DNA from: Rhynchopus euleeides | Taxonomy: Eukaryota > Euglenozoa > Diplonemea > Diplonemida > Diplonemidae | Direction of reading: 5' to 3' | NCBI GenBank assembly: GCA_963210315.1 | Contig: OY723260.1 | Coordinates: forward strand, 2,356,001-2,420,000 | DNA: 64,000 nt | Shown: positions 1 through 8,632 of the stretch, in pieces | Layout: the number at the start of each line of letters is the position of its first letter | Position numbering within the stretch: the stretch's first letter is position 1 | Notes under the pieces: model-generated | Databases searched by the model: none | What the model was told of the DNA's origin: nothing | What the model saw: the letters and a program-made list of their open reading frames with translations, nothing else | Made by a program: the position numbers and the translations under genes

Positions 1-90
1 CCCACCCCGCCCACATTCGCCCACCCTCTTCCGCACTCGGGCACCTTCGCCCACATTCGCCCACACTCGCCCACCTTCGACCACCCTCGG
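1..90. repeat. Imperfect CGCCCAC(A/C)(T/C)T tandem repeat
   Basis: The first 90 bases are an imperfect short tandem repeat built from CGCCCACATT / CGCCCACCTT-type units. It is cut by the left edge of the window. Related CTCCGCCCAAC units recur at about 178-240 and 695-745. No coding potential is credible here. Confidence 0.7.
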
Positions 91-746
91 CCCGGAGGCG
101 AGGTGGATTAGGTCAAAAAGGCTTCAAAGCGCTTCTTGTAACCGTGCCACCTGATTTGGCCCAAAACGGGTTCCGCCGAACGCCGCCACACCACCGCCCA
201 ACTCCGCCCAACGCCGCCCAACTCCGCCAAACTCGGGTCAAAATCAGCTCCAAAGTGGCGGACACTACCTGTTTTGCCTTTGCAGACGGGGGGGGGAGGT
301 GTTGTACTGAGGGATTCTCGCTCAGAAATGCTGAAAAAGAGCCTCTTTCTGTTCATCTCGTGTCTTCTGCAGGGTTCCACCTTGGTGTAGGATATCCAAC
401 GCGAGAAGCAACATCCCGTGGAGGTTATCCCATAGGATATCCTACCCAAGTTCTGGGAATCGAACCACCACCTACGGCAGGCAGTGCCTACTCAGGACAT
501 GCTGGAGGACATGTGAAGTCAGGTTCAAGGGGAGCAATGGTTATGCAGGCTTACAACGCCATGCTCGTCATCCTCGCTGACAATGTGTGCTGGTGGGTGA
601 CTCAAGGGGTAGGTATCTCATTCCGCACCAGGTTTCCTTGGACCAGAAAGCTATTCCCCCATAGGGATGTTCCAATTTAAAGGGTCTCCCACAGCCCAAC
701 TCCGTACAACTCCACCAAAATCCGCCCAACACCGCCAAACTCCGCC
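91..746. other. Intergenic, no gene seen
   Basis: Open frames here lack any recognisable domain and consist largely of the CCGCCCAA-type simple repeat. A short stretch at about 385-455 contains two GGATATCC palindromes. Nothing else can be supported. Confidence 0.5.
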
Positions 747-821
747 GTGTAGAAGCGTCAACGCATCGAACAAACAAAATACAGGCGAAGAGCGGTTGGT
801 GCTGAATGGTGAAGTGACTTT
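747..821 (+). repeat. Family A short element, 3' part only
   Basis: The piece starts at the core (GTGTAGAAGCGTCAACGCAT) and runs to the right terminal inverted repeat (GGTGAAGTGACTTT). The left half is missing. It is related to the complete copies at 831-1017, 8331-8520, 39889-40055 and 47206-47373. Confidence 0.75.
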
Positions 822-830
822 CATTACTGT

Positions 831-1017
831 AAGCACACTCGTGTGAGCGGAAAGCGCACCACAGCTGCAACCAAACGTGCTCTATACACTAACCCCACCC
901 TTCATCAGGCTCAGGGTGTGATCAGTTCAGGGTTTTGTGTGTAGAAGCGTCAACGCAACAAACAAAAGGAAATTCATCAGAGCGGTTGTAGCTGTGAAAT
1001 GATAGGGCGCTTTCCGC
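831..1017 (+). repeat. Family A short element, full copy
   Basis: This is a complete copy. It has a small left hairpin (GCACACTCGTGTGAGC), a left terminal repeat (GGAAAGCGCACCACAGCTGC), the core GAAGCGTCAACGCAACAAAC and a right terminal repeat ending AGGGCGCTTTCCGC. The two ends are inverted relative to each other. It stops about 70 bp upstream of the ATG of the membrane-protein gene at 1090, so it lies against that gene's candidate splice acceptor. No coding capacity. Confidence 0.85.
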
Positions 1018-1040
1018 TTACGGTACACACCTTGCCCTTG

Positions 1041-1081
1041 CCACATCCACCCACCCCCCTGCAGGTAGTCTCACCATACAG
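1041..1081 (+). promoter_or_regulatory. Candidate trans-splice acceptor
   Basis: A pyrimidine-rich stretch, CCACCCACCCCCCTGCAG, ends in AG at 1064 with a second possible AG at 1081 (CCATACAG), just upstream of the ATG at 1090. The same sequence precedes the duplicated copy at 4957. That it serves as an acceptor is inferred from its position; no spliced-leader gene was found in the window. Confidence 0.45.
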
Positions 1082-1089
1082 TGCGCATC

Positions 1090-2382
1090 ATGCTCACCCT
1101 CCTCCTGGCAGCGGCTGTCGGCGCCAAATGCACGGATTTTGGATCGCAACAATATGTCTACAGCGGCGATGGGGAATATTATTACCCCCTCCTGACCTTC
1201 GGCTCCGTTCTTACTCGCGCTGGTAAGCATACGCAGGCTGCTGTACTGGCAAGGTGTCAGAACAATCCGCCGTCTGTCACTCAGGAAATCGCTTCCGACA
1301 TGGTCTTGCAGGCTCAGGTGCCTTTCGACTGTTCTTCTTCTTCGTTTCCCATGATGGCGAACGACGGCACATTGGTGGTGCCAGGCAGCAATAGGACGAT
1401 AGGCTTCATCCAGACCGGCTACACGGAGTCCGGAACAACCTTCCCCAGAGTGTTCATTGGCCCCAACTTCATCGAGTGCATGGGGTCGAATGGCCAGTCC
1501 CTCACAGCTGTGGGGAGAACCGTCAACCTTCTAACCAGCCCAGTGTTTGAGTATGCGGTGGACATCTACGACAACACGGGCGAGTTGAAGCTGCGCATTC
1601 CCGTCACACAATATCCGTACGCTGTCAGCGTGTCCAAGTTCCTGGGTGCCTCCACCTCCTACTACGTGGCAGTTCTGACCAGTGACAGCGTCACCTTGTT
1701 TTCTTCCAATGGAGAGGTGAAAGACTCACACGATCTGAAAACTTCTGGGCCTACGGCGGTGCATGGCACACACATGCGGTTCCGCGATGCTGACCACGCC
1801 CTTGTGGTTTTTACCTCGACGAACAAGCTCATCGTGTACAGCACAAGGTCGGGAGCGACAACCACACCCCTCCAGCAGGGGTGGGGCTTCTCGTGGGCTA
1901 CCTTCAACAACGACTCAAGCAAGATGGTTGGTCGCGGGTGGGACCACACCGGGGGTGAGGAGGTTCTTCTCCTCGTTGACACCCAAACAGGGGATGTGCG
2001 GGTGCTATGCAGCGCTCTGCCGCAAATCGGTCATCTTTCCTTTGCTACGAATGCGGAGGGCGTTGAGATGATCATGGCACCCGAGCACTTCAACCCCCTG
2101 AAGCTGCGGCTTTTCACTGTGCCCGCTGTGACGGATGCACCTGCGACACCCGCGCCTCCGACGTTCCCTCCTCCCGTTGTGGAGTCGCCCAGCTCCTCCA
2201 CCCCCATCGGGGCCATCATCGGTGGTGCTACCGGCGGTATCGTGCTCCTGATTGCGGCAGTCGTGGGGTTCTGTCTGTGGAAGAAGCGGCGCACCCCCAC
2301 CCCGCTGAACGAGAACGTTGAGTGGGGGGCACCTGCACCCCCGACAAACAACTACGTCGCGATGCCCACTGTCGTCAACTGA
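1090..2382 (+). CDS. Type I membrane protein with repeat-rich ectodomain
   Basis: A 430-residue protein starting at the first in-frame ATG. Residues 1-13 (MLTLLLAAAVGAK) look like a signal peptide. The long ectodomain carries several beta-rich segments, such as YAVDIYDNTGELKLRI and YYVAVLTSDSVTLFSSNG, suggesting a propeller-like fold, but I cannot name the family. A proline/threonine/serine-rich stalk follows, then a single transmembrane helix near the C-terminus (IGAIIGGATGGIVLLIAAVV) followed by a KKRR stop-transfer signal and a short cytoplasmic tail. The predicted location is the plasma membrane or endomembranes, with the ectodomain outside. A family A element abuts its 5' side. A decayed copy lies at 4957-6245, so this is a duplicated surface-protein-like family. 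Function unknown; the membrane topology is the secure part. Confidence 0.75.
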   Translation: MLTLLLAAAVGAKCTDFGSQQYVYSGDGEYYYPLLTFGSVLTRAGKHTQAAVLARCQNNPPSVTQEIASDMVLQAQVPFDCSSSSFPMMANDGTLVVPGSNRTIGFIQTGYTESGTTFPRVFIGPNFIECMGSNGQSLTAVGRTVNLLTSPVFEYAVDIYDNTGELKLRIPVTQYPYAVSVSKFLGASTSYYVAVLTSDSVTLFSSNGEVKDSHDLKTSGPTAVHGTHMRFRDADHALVVFTSTNKLIVYSTRSGATTTPLQQGWGFSWATFNNDSSKMVGRGWDHTGGEEVLLLVDTQTGDVRVLCSALPQIGHLSFATNAEGVEMIMAPEHFNPLKLRLFTVPAVTDAPATPAPPTFPPPVVESPSSSTPIGAIIGGATGGIVLLIAAVVGFCLWKKRRTPTPLNENVEWGAPAPPTNNYVAMPTVVN

Positions 2383-3077
2383 TGATCAAGCTTTCACCGT
2401 TCCTCGCATCGTTGCCTTTCACGTGACATGATCACTCAGTGCCAGCCCGTGGAACATCAGAACACGTTTTATCCAGAAAATGTCACAGGACAGATGAGCG
2501 GGCATCGTCCCCCACTCATACCTGTCGTGTCATTGGCAATATTTTTGAAAGTGTTGGAAGCGAATGGCAATGCGCCGGGCAGACACGAACAACGGGACTG
2601 CCAGAACAGCGGAGAGCGTTTGCCATCCTTCCGTTTCACCTTCCTTCCCTTCTCCCCCCCCCCCCGAAAGGTACTCGATACCGGGCTGCCGGAGTCCAGT
2701 GGTTTACGCACTACTGCACAGTCGTGGGTTGGCAGCCGAAACTGCGTAGTAGATATACCCCACTACAAAACACACCTGCTTTCCCTTCCCCTCCTTCCCC
2801 TCCGTCACTTATTCGTACAAAAAACAACGATACAGCACAAAGTGTATGGTGTCAAGGAGAGACTACGTATTACGTACAGACACCTGGTCGCGTTTTAGTG
2901 ATACTGTGTTGCGGTCCAACCACCAAGCCACTGACAGACAACTGCTACACACCCTCCCATTGTACATTGATCTGCCTTGTACAACAGATCTGGTGTGGTG
3001 ACTACAAAAAGGACGAACATTGCAAGAAGGTGATGGGAGATTTACTTTTCCATTCACTCTCGACGATCAACCCCCCC
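2383..3077. other. Intergenic with dispersed 3'-flank repeat
   Basis: No gene is supported. The stretch at about 2545-2660 (GGAAGCGAATGGCAATG..., then a pyrimidine tract) resembles segments at 6310-6440 and 6605-6775 that follow the duplicated copy of the upstream gene, so it belongs to the same segmental duplication or to a dispersed repeat. There are poly-C runs at about 2657 and 3071. Confidence 0.5.
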
Positions 3078-3418
3078 CCCCCCTAGGGCTAAGTTGGCAT
3101 GATACGCGTTTCAGAGCACATTTTTGGTGGGGCGATACGTGATACGTATCCGATACGGCAACGGCGCTGAATTGGTCAGGTGATTGACATGTCATGGACG
3201 ATATGTCAGCCCGGGAACATATGTTCACTACCGTGGCCTGCGGCGGCTGGGGGGCTCCGCCCCCCAGACCTCCTGAAAGGCGATCTGCTGGCTCCTGGGT
3301 ATGGGGACCGAAAACACTGACCCCATGCAGTGATACGCGAGACGCGAATCGTGATACGTGATACGTATCTGATACGCGATACGTATCACGTATCACGCCA
3401 ACTTAGCCCTAGGGGGGG
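3078..3418. mobile_element. Terminal-inverted-repeat element with GATACGTATC subterminal arrays
   Basis: The left end CCCTAGGGCTAAGTTGGC is mirrored by the right end GCCAACTTAGCCCTAGGG, and both extend into poly-C/poly-G. The subterminal zones are packed with GATACGTATC-type palindromes, more of them on the right. The interior holds a copy of the dispersed GC hairpin repeat (3225-3280). About 340 bp, no coding capacity, so a non-autonomous DNA transposon is the best reading. No clear target duplication could be read because both flanks are poly-C/G. Confidence 0.65.
3225..3280 (+). repeat. Dispersed GC-hairpin repeat, copy 1
   Basis: About 55 bp containing ACTACCGTGGCCT followed by a strong hairpin, TGGGGGGCTCCGCCCCCCA. 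Other copies: 42752-42806 and 42930-42983 (+), and 61418-61470 and 61652-61712 (-). Confidence 0.75.
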
Positions 3419-3990
3419 TCATATGCCTCTTTATGCCTTTCTGTTGTCCTAAAATGGGTCCCGAATTTCGGGAGTGGGGGTACCTAATTTTTGCAAGGCC
3501 GTATACCCACAGGGTCCGACATCGGGTGTCGTACCCCACCGTGTATGACCCCCCCTACCCCCTCCCCCTCCCAACCCTCCCTTCTTTTTCCCCTCTCCCA
3601 ACCCCTCTTAGTGTGTTCATCACCTGCTCATCACCTCCCATGCTGTGGAACCGGCCGATTCCCCCCCCCCCCCCCGAAACGTCAAAAGCGAAACTGAGAA
3701 GAATGTCATGTTATCCCACAGATCAGAGACTTCGCTTATCGCCGGAACCCAAAGTGTGTGGCAATCCCCCCCAGCATGAATCAGTTGTGGCATCCGTGAC
3801 ATGTGTGATTGTTGGTTGCCACCCGAACTGATCAACTGATCCTGCATTCCAGCTCAGTGCCTTTGGGGGTCTTCGCTGGTCGCTATCCTTCGTCAATCTT
3901 CGTCAGTTTACAGCCAAAACAACAGGAAATGCACCAAAATGCACCGACGATCACCCGGAGCGAAGACCCCCGTTATGCAATATTATATGG
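3419..3990. other. Intergenic, poly-C rich
   Basis: Pyrimidine-rich sequence with a run of C at about 3661. Open frames here are compositional. No feature can be supported. Confidence 0.5.
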
Positions 3991-3991
3991 T

Positions 3992-4360
3992 GCTGACTTC
4001 CCCTCGTGGCGATGCGGTGCCACGACAACTCTCTGTCAAGATATCGTGCATCGCCACGTGGCATGCTCGTTTTGCCTCCCAATTTGATTTTTACTAGTTA
4101 CGAGCGACGAAGCGTAGCGAAGTCGCGAAGTAACGAAGGAAATTGTACGACTGAAGCTTTGGATTAGCACCTCATGCCACTTCACAGGGCCTCAACACAG
4201 CCTTGAGACATCAAGTGTGCGCTCAACAAAAAGTAGTCCGGAACTGTTCTCCCACAGTTGCTGGACAGGGTGTCTATAATAAAGCGAAAGGAGTACGATT
4301 TTCTGCTGAATGTTGTATGTTCGCTCTCGTACTGTGGGTACGGTCTCATTCTTGCTGGAA
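3992..4360 (+). repeat. Dispersed repeat interrupted by an insertion
   Basis: Bases 3992-4080 and 4303-4358 match, in the same order, an uninterrupted segment at 7312-7470 (TGACTTCCCCTCGTGG..., GTTTTGCCTCC, then GTACTGTGGGTACGGTCTCA). The intervening 4081-4302 is absent from the other copy, so it looks like an insertion. The inserted part starts near the TTTACTAGTTACGAGCG motif, which occurs again at 13413-13550. Confidence 0.55.
4088..4225 (+). repeat. Dispersed 137-bp repeat with hairpin start
   Basis: Almost identical to 13413-13550. It begins TTTTTACTAGTTACGAGCGA and contains nested inverted arms (GTTAC...GTAAC and GCGAC...GTCGC). The later CCTCAACACAGCCTTGAGA part also recurs at about 20486-20515. 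The downstream GTTGCTGGACAGGGTGTCT part recurs at about 49622. A SINE-like family is possible, but I could not find convincing RNA polymerase III boxes. Confidence 0.65.
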
Positions 4361-4720
4361 CAGTAGGGAGGCCAAAAAAAGAGAGCGCTTCTGGGTGCCA
4401 GCAGACAACCTCCTCATCCGGCATGCGGAGTTGATTTTGTTTTGCCCACAGGCAACTGCCTCATCTTCTTTAGCCCGTGACTCAAAGATCAAGTGATGTG
4501 CTCCGGCGAGTCCCCGCCCCGCCCCGGCCCCAAAAAAGTGGAGCCCGCCACTCAACTCACCCACTCACGGGCGAAAATCGCATTGTCCTTTTCATACTCT
4601 AGGGTGATCGAGAACCGGGTTCCGTGTAGGTTCCGTGTTACGGTCCACACCTTTTCCAATTGCGGTGGTTTTGCAAAAACCGGTTGAGAACCGGTTTTTC
4701 ATACATGGCACCCACTGTCC
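4361..4720. other. Intergenic, nothing recognised
   Basis: No domain-bearing open frame. A short palindromic stretch GAACCGGTTTTTC / AAAACCGGTTGAG is visible at about 4675-4700. Confidence 0.4.
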
Positions 4721-4880
4721 CTGCACTTGTGTGGGTAGAAAGTGTCGCTGTCAGGGCTCACTCAATCACCGTGTGATCCGCACTCACCTTCACACAAGCA
4801 AGGGGGTGTGGAAGCGTCAACGCACCAAACCCAGGTGAGAGTGATTGACAGCGAAACTTTATTCCAGAAGGGCGTGCCAC
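4721..4880 (+). repeat. Family A short element, diverged copy
   Basis: The left end (GCACTTGTGTGGGTAGAAAG, then TGTCGC), the core GTGTGGAAGCGTCAACGCAC at about 4806-4825 and a worn right end can be followed. It occupies the same position upstream of the duplicated gene as the 831-1017 copy does upstream of the intact gene, so the insertion probably predates that duplication. Confidence 0.6.
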
Positions 4881-4956
4881 TCCGTGGTTCACTCCGCCTT
4901 GCCCTTGCCACATCCACCCACCCCCCTGCAGGTAGTCTCACCATACAGTGCGCATC

Positions 4957-6245
4957 GTGCTCACCCTCCTCCTGGCAGCGGCTGTCGGCGCAAAAAGTTG
5001 CACGTCTTTTGGACCGGGAAAATGTACCACTATGCGTCACATCCTGTCCTGGCCTTCAGATCCGTTGCCACTGATGGCGATAAGCGTAAGGAGGAAGCTA
5101 TGCTGGCAATGTGTGTCAAAACACGCAAGATTGGATACCAGTACGTCCGTCAGGATTTCCTTAACACAAGCGGCCTTGTGAGCCCGGGTTTGAACTGTTC
5201 TTCTTCTGTTGGCATGACGGTGAACGACGAAACATTGGTGGTGGCAGGCAACGATGGGAAGACATTCAACTCCGTGGCCTCCATCACCTTTATCCCTGTC
5301 GGTCAATACGTACGGAACACCCATCCCCACAGCGTCCATCGGTGTCAACTTCATCCGGTGCATGGGGGCGAATCGGCAGTCCCTCACAGCTGTGGGGATA
5401 ACCGTCAACTTTGGTGCCTCCTATGCGGTGGACATCTACGACAACACGGGCGGGTTGAAGCTGCGCATTCCCATTAATCAATCGCCGCTCGCCGTCAGCG
5501 TGTCCAAGTTCCAGGGTGCCTCCACCTCCTACTACGTGGCAGTTCTGACCAGTACCTGATATTTACCAGCGTCACCTTGTATTTTTCCAATGGAGTGGTG
5601 AAAGACTCACACGAGCTGAAAACTTCTCCGAGTCGTTCGGCGGTGCGTGACATGCGGTTCCGCGATGCTGACCACGCCCTTGTAATTTCTACCTGGAAGG
5701 AAAATCTCATCGTGTACAGTAATTCGGGCGATACAACCACACCCCTCAAGCAGAAGTGGTACATCCGGACGGCTGTCTTCAACGACGACGCAAGCAAGAT
5801 GGTTGCTCTCTCTCACGAAAGTTATGACGATTTTCTCATCCTCGTTGACACCCAAACAGGGGCTGTGCGGCATCTGTGCAACGGACTGCGGTACAAACGC
5901 CTTGCCTTCGCTGCGAATGCGGAGGGCGTTGAGATGATCATGGCAGTTCAGGAAAGCGCCATGATGGTAGATCTTATCACTGTGCCCGCTGTGACGGATG
6001 CACCTGCGACACTCACGCCTCCGACGTTCCCTCCTCCCGTTGTGGAATCGCCCAGCTCCTCCACCCCCATCGGGGCCATCATCGGTGGTGCTACCGGCGG
6101 TATCGTGCTCCTGATTGCGGCAGTCGTGGGGTTCTGTCTGTGGAAGAAGCGGCGCACCCCCACCCCGCTGAACAAGGACGTTGAGAGGGAGGCACCTGCA
6201 CCCCCGACAAGCAACTACGTCGCGCTGCTCACTGTCGTCAACTGA
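4957..6245 (+). pseudogene. Decayed duplicate of the 1090-2382 membrane-protein gene
   Basis: The whole gene is traceable by sequence from the signal peptide to the C-terminal membrane helix and tail. The start codon is GTG where the intact copy has ATG (CATCGTGCTCACC against CATCATGCTCACC). The coding sequence is spread over at least three frames: the signal peptide in one, the middle in a second and third, and a long C-terminal open frame at 5577-6245. A stop (CCTGATATT) interrupts the segment near 5557. The last 220 codons, including the transmembrane helix, remain open and nearly identical to the intact gene. A shorter product from the 5577-6245 frame cannot be excluded, but it would lack a signal peptide. 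Confidence 0.8.
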
Positions 6246-7311
6246 TGATCAAGCTTTCGCTGTTCCTCGCACGCTCGTTGCCTTTCACTTGAGGTTTTCC
6301 CCTAAAATGATTGGAAGCGAGTGACAATGGAATAGCGCACTGCCAGAGCAGGAACAGTGTGGTTTGCCACCCTTCTTCCCTTCTTCCCCAACCCCAGATA
6401 GGTGTGTTCACTGCCCACCTGATCAATGACACTGTCAGCAGGTGCCGGGCAGCTGGCACCGTATCGCTCACGATTGCGATGATAGGCTCAGTGCCAGCCC
6501 GAGGAACAACACGCAACCCGTTTTATTAGGAACATCACATCTCACGCGCGCAGCGGGCATCAGCCCACTGAGAGCTCCCTCCCCACCCTCCTCCCGCCAC
6601 CTTTGGTTGGAAGCAAATGGCAATGCTCCGGGGCAGACAGTGCGAATGACGCACTGCCAGAGCAGGAGCAGTGTGTTTTGCCACCCTTCTTCTGCCCCCC
6701 TTTGTATTTCTCTTTCCCGAAACCTGTGGTTGCGTTCACTGCCTCACCTGATCCATGGCACTGTGCCGGGCAGTGGCTGGTGGCATCTCGCTCAAACTCT
6801 GTGTCGTGTAGACGGCAGGCATCTGGGGGTGCTTCTGCAACCCTCTCTCACTTTAGTTCATCGTCTGTCACACGGCCGTTCCACGTCATTGCACAGTGGA
6901 CACCGTCATTGCATGAGTGTCTTTACATGAGTAAATCACGATGCTCATGCATTGCATGGGTAGGGCTTATGTAGATCCGGACTCACAACACTTATCATGT
7001 AATGATGGAGTCCACCGTGAATGATATGGAACCGGCCGCTCCCCCACCTTGAAAAATCCCGCCTGGCAATCCCGTGTGGGAAGCAATCGTGATGCATATC
7101 ATGCATTGCGTGTGCGTTTGTGTCGGTACAGTGGAGGTCAGCCTCAGCTCAGAGCCCTCGGTGGTGCGACCCTGCACTCATGAAAGAAAAGGCCAAAGAA
7201 AGACAACCAACGAAAATCCACCAACAGCGCCTGTTACTCACAGGTACAACCGCTCTGATGGGGTTTCCTTTTTTTTGTTCGTCGTGGCAGGCCATTTGCT
7301 ATCCCCGTGTG
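6246..7311. other. Intergenic, two copies of a flank repeat
   Basis: Two related stretches (about 6310-6440 and 6605-6775) share GCACTGCCAGAGCAGGA, TTTGCCACCCTTCTTC and a pyrimidine tract, and resemble 2545-2660 after the intact gene. No gene is supported. Confidence 0.5.
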
Positions 7312-7470
7312 GGGTGGACTTCCCCTCGTGGTGAGGCAGTGCCATGGCAGCTCTCTGCCGATGCAGTGTGCATGCCACGAAGTGTGTTCGTTTTGCCTCC
7401 ACCTGTGGTTATCTGATGAATGTCGTGTGTTAGTCGTTGTACTGTGGGCACGGCCTCATTTTTTTGGTAG
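7312..7470 (+). repeat. Dispersed repeat, uninterrupted copy
   Basis: This matches 3992-4080 plus 4303-4358 without the roughly 220-bp insertion seen there, so it provides the empty-site reference for that insertion. Confidence 0.55.
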
Positions 7471-8330
7471 AACGCGCAAATCACCCGCTCGGGCGAGAAG
7501 TGTGTTACTGTAGTAAGCCGAAAAAGGAGCTGTGGCAGCAATGCGGGCGTGTAGTCTGCATCATTTGCTTCTCTGCCTTATCAGTACATTCACCTTCCTT
7601 CTGCAGATTAACACCCCGGTTGCACAAACAAAAAAGTGGTACTGTAGTAGTAAATGGGTTTGTAATTTCACTAAATAAATTAATTCCCATGGCGGTCCGG
7701 CGGGTCACCAAATCTAACAAAAATTAATAACGCTGTTAGAAAATAAATTAAAATCCTGGGCGGGTGCGGGTGGTGTGGGGCCGGGGAGGTGGTGGTGTAG
7801 GGGGTCCAAAATCCCCCCTTTTCGTGTCGTCGGTCACAAAATACTCCGTAAAGTGCCCCGAGGCCCCCAAAACCACCCCACACTGATCCAAAAATGGTTT
7901 TTGGAGGTCTGGGAACCAGTTATGGGGGTCACACCCAGTGCTCTGGCCTCCTGCAAATGAACAAGCACCTGGGAGGCCCCCGGAGGGGGTCGACGGTGAT
8001 GGAGGGCTCTCCAGGGGTACCCCTGACGGGGGCTCTGAGAGGTGTCAGGTGCGTCAGGGGTACACTGCCCTGGCACTGCCTCGGGAGGCATAATATGCAC
8101 TCTCTAATAAGAGAGAACAGCCGATTCTGGCAGCGTGTGTCCTCGAAGCCGCGGCTGGCTCGCTCCCCCGGTCAGTGTGAGGGTGAACGTGCATGTGTGT
8201 GGCCCATCCCCCCTTGGTGATGTGAGAAAAACTGACAAAAAACTGTTAGTTTTGTAAATAAATAAAAGAAATTCGGACCGCAGGAGGCCCCTCATTTCTA
8301 ACAAAAAAATCGTTGTAATGTAATTTTTGT
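7471..8330. other. Intergenic, no gene seen
   Basis: AT-richer borders (7680-7745 and 8220-8330, with TCTAACAAAAA motifs at both sides) enclose a GC-rich centre. This could be a worn mobile element, but no clean terminal repeats can be aligned. No coding feature. Confidence 0.4.
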
Positions 8331-8520
8331 AAAAAGCGCCCTATCACTTCACAGCTACAACCGCTCTGATGAATTTCCTTTTGTTTGTTGCGTTGACGCT
8401 TCTACACACAAAACCCTGAACTGATCACACCCTGAGCCTGATGAAGGGTGGGGTTAGTGTATAGAGCACGTTTGGTTGCAGCTGTGGTGGGGCGCTTTCC
8501 GCTCACACGAGTGTGCTTAA
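8331..8520 (-). repeat. Family A short element, full copy
   Basis: In + orientation it opens AAAGCGCCCTATCACTTCAC, carries the core GCGTTGACGCTTCTACAC and closes GGGGCGCTTTCCGC plus the hairpin CACACGAGTGTG. It is immediately followed by a second copy (starting 8521) that is split by the retroelement. The two copies appear to differ by a single base over the parts I compared. Confidence 0.9.
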
Positions 8521-8577
8521 AAAGCGCCCTATCACTTCACAGCTACAACCGCTCTGATGAATTTCCTTTTGTTTGTT

Positions 8578-8595
8578 GCGTTGACGCTTCTACAC
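8578..8595 (-). other. att-like core, 3' border of retroelement 1
   Basis: GCGTTGACGCTTCTACAC. GCGT-TG-ACGC is an inverted pair with a 2-bp spacer. The same sequence with one change (GCGTTGAGGC) lies at 13007-13024 on the other border, and the sequence is central in every solo family A copy. Proposed recombinase crossover site. Confidence 0.7.
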
Positions 8596-8632
8596 CAGGA
8601 CCCTCATCCGGAGGGACGTGTCCGTCTCGTTC

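Noticed and set aside
405-475. tRNA-like sequence (GGTTCGATTCC on the - strand)
   Set aside because: The T-loop consensus is present, but the T-stem, D-arm and acceptor stem do not pair.
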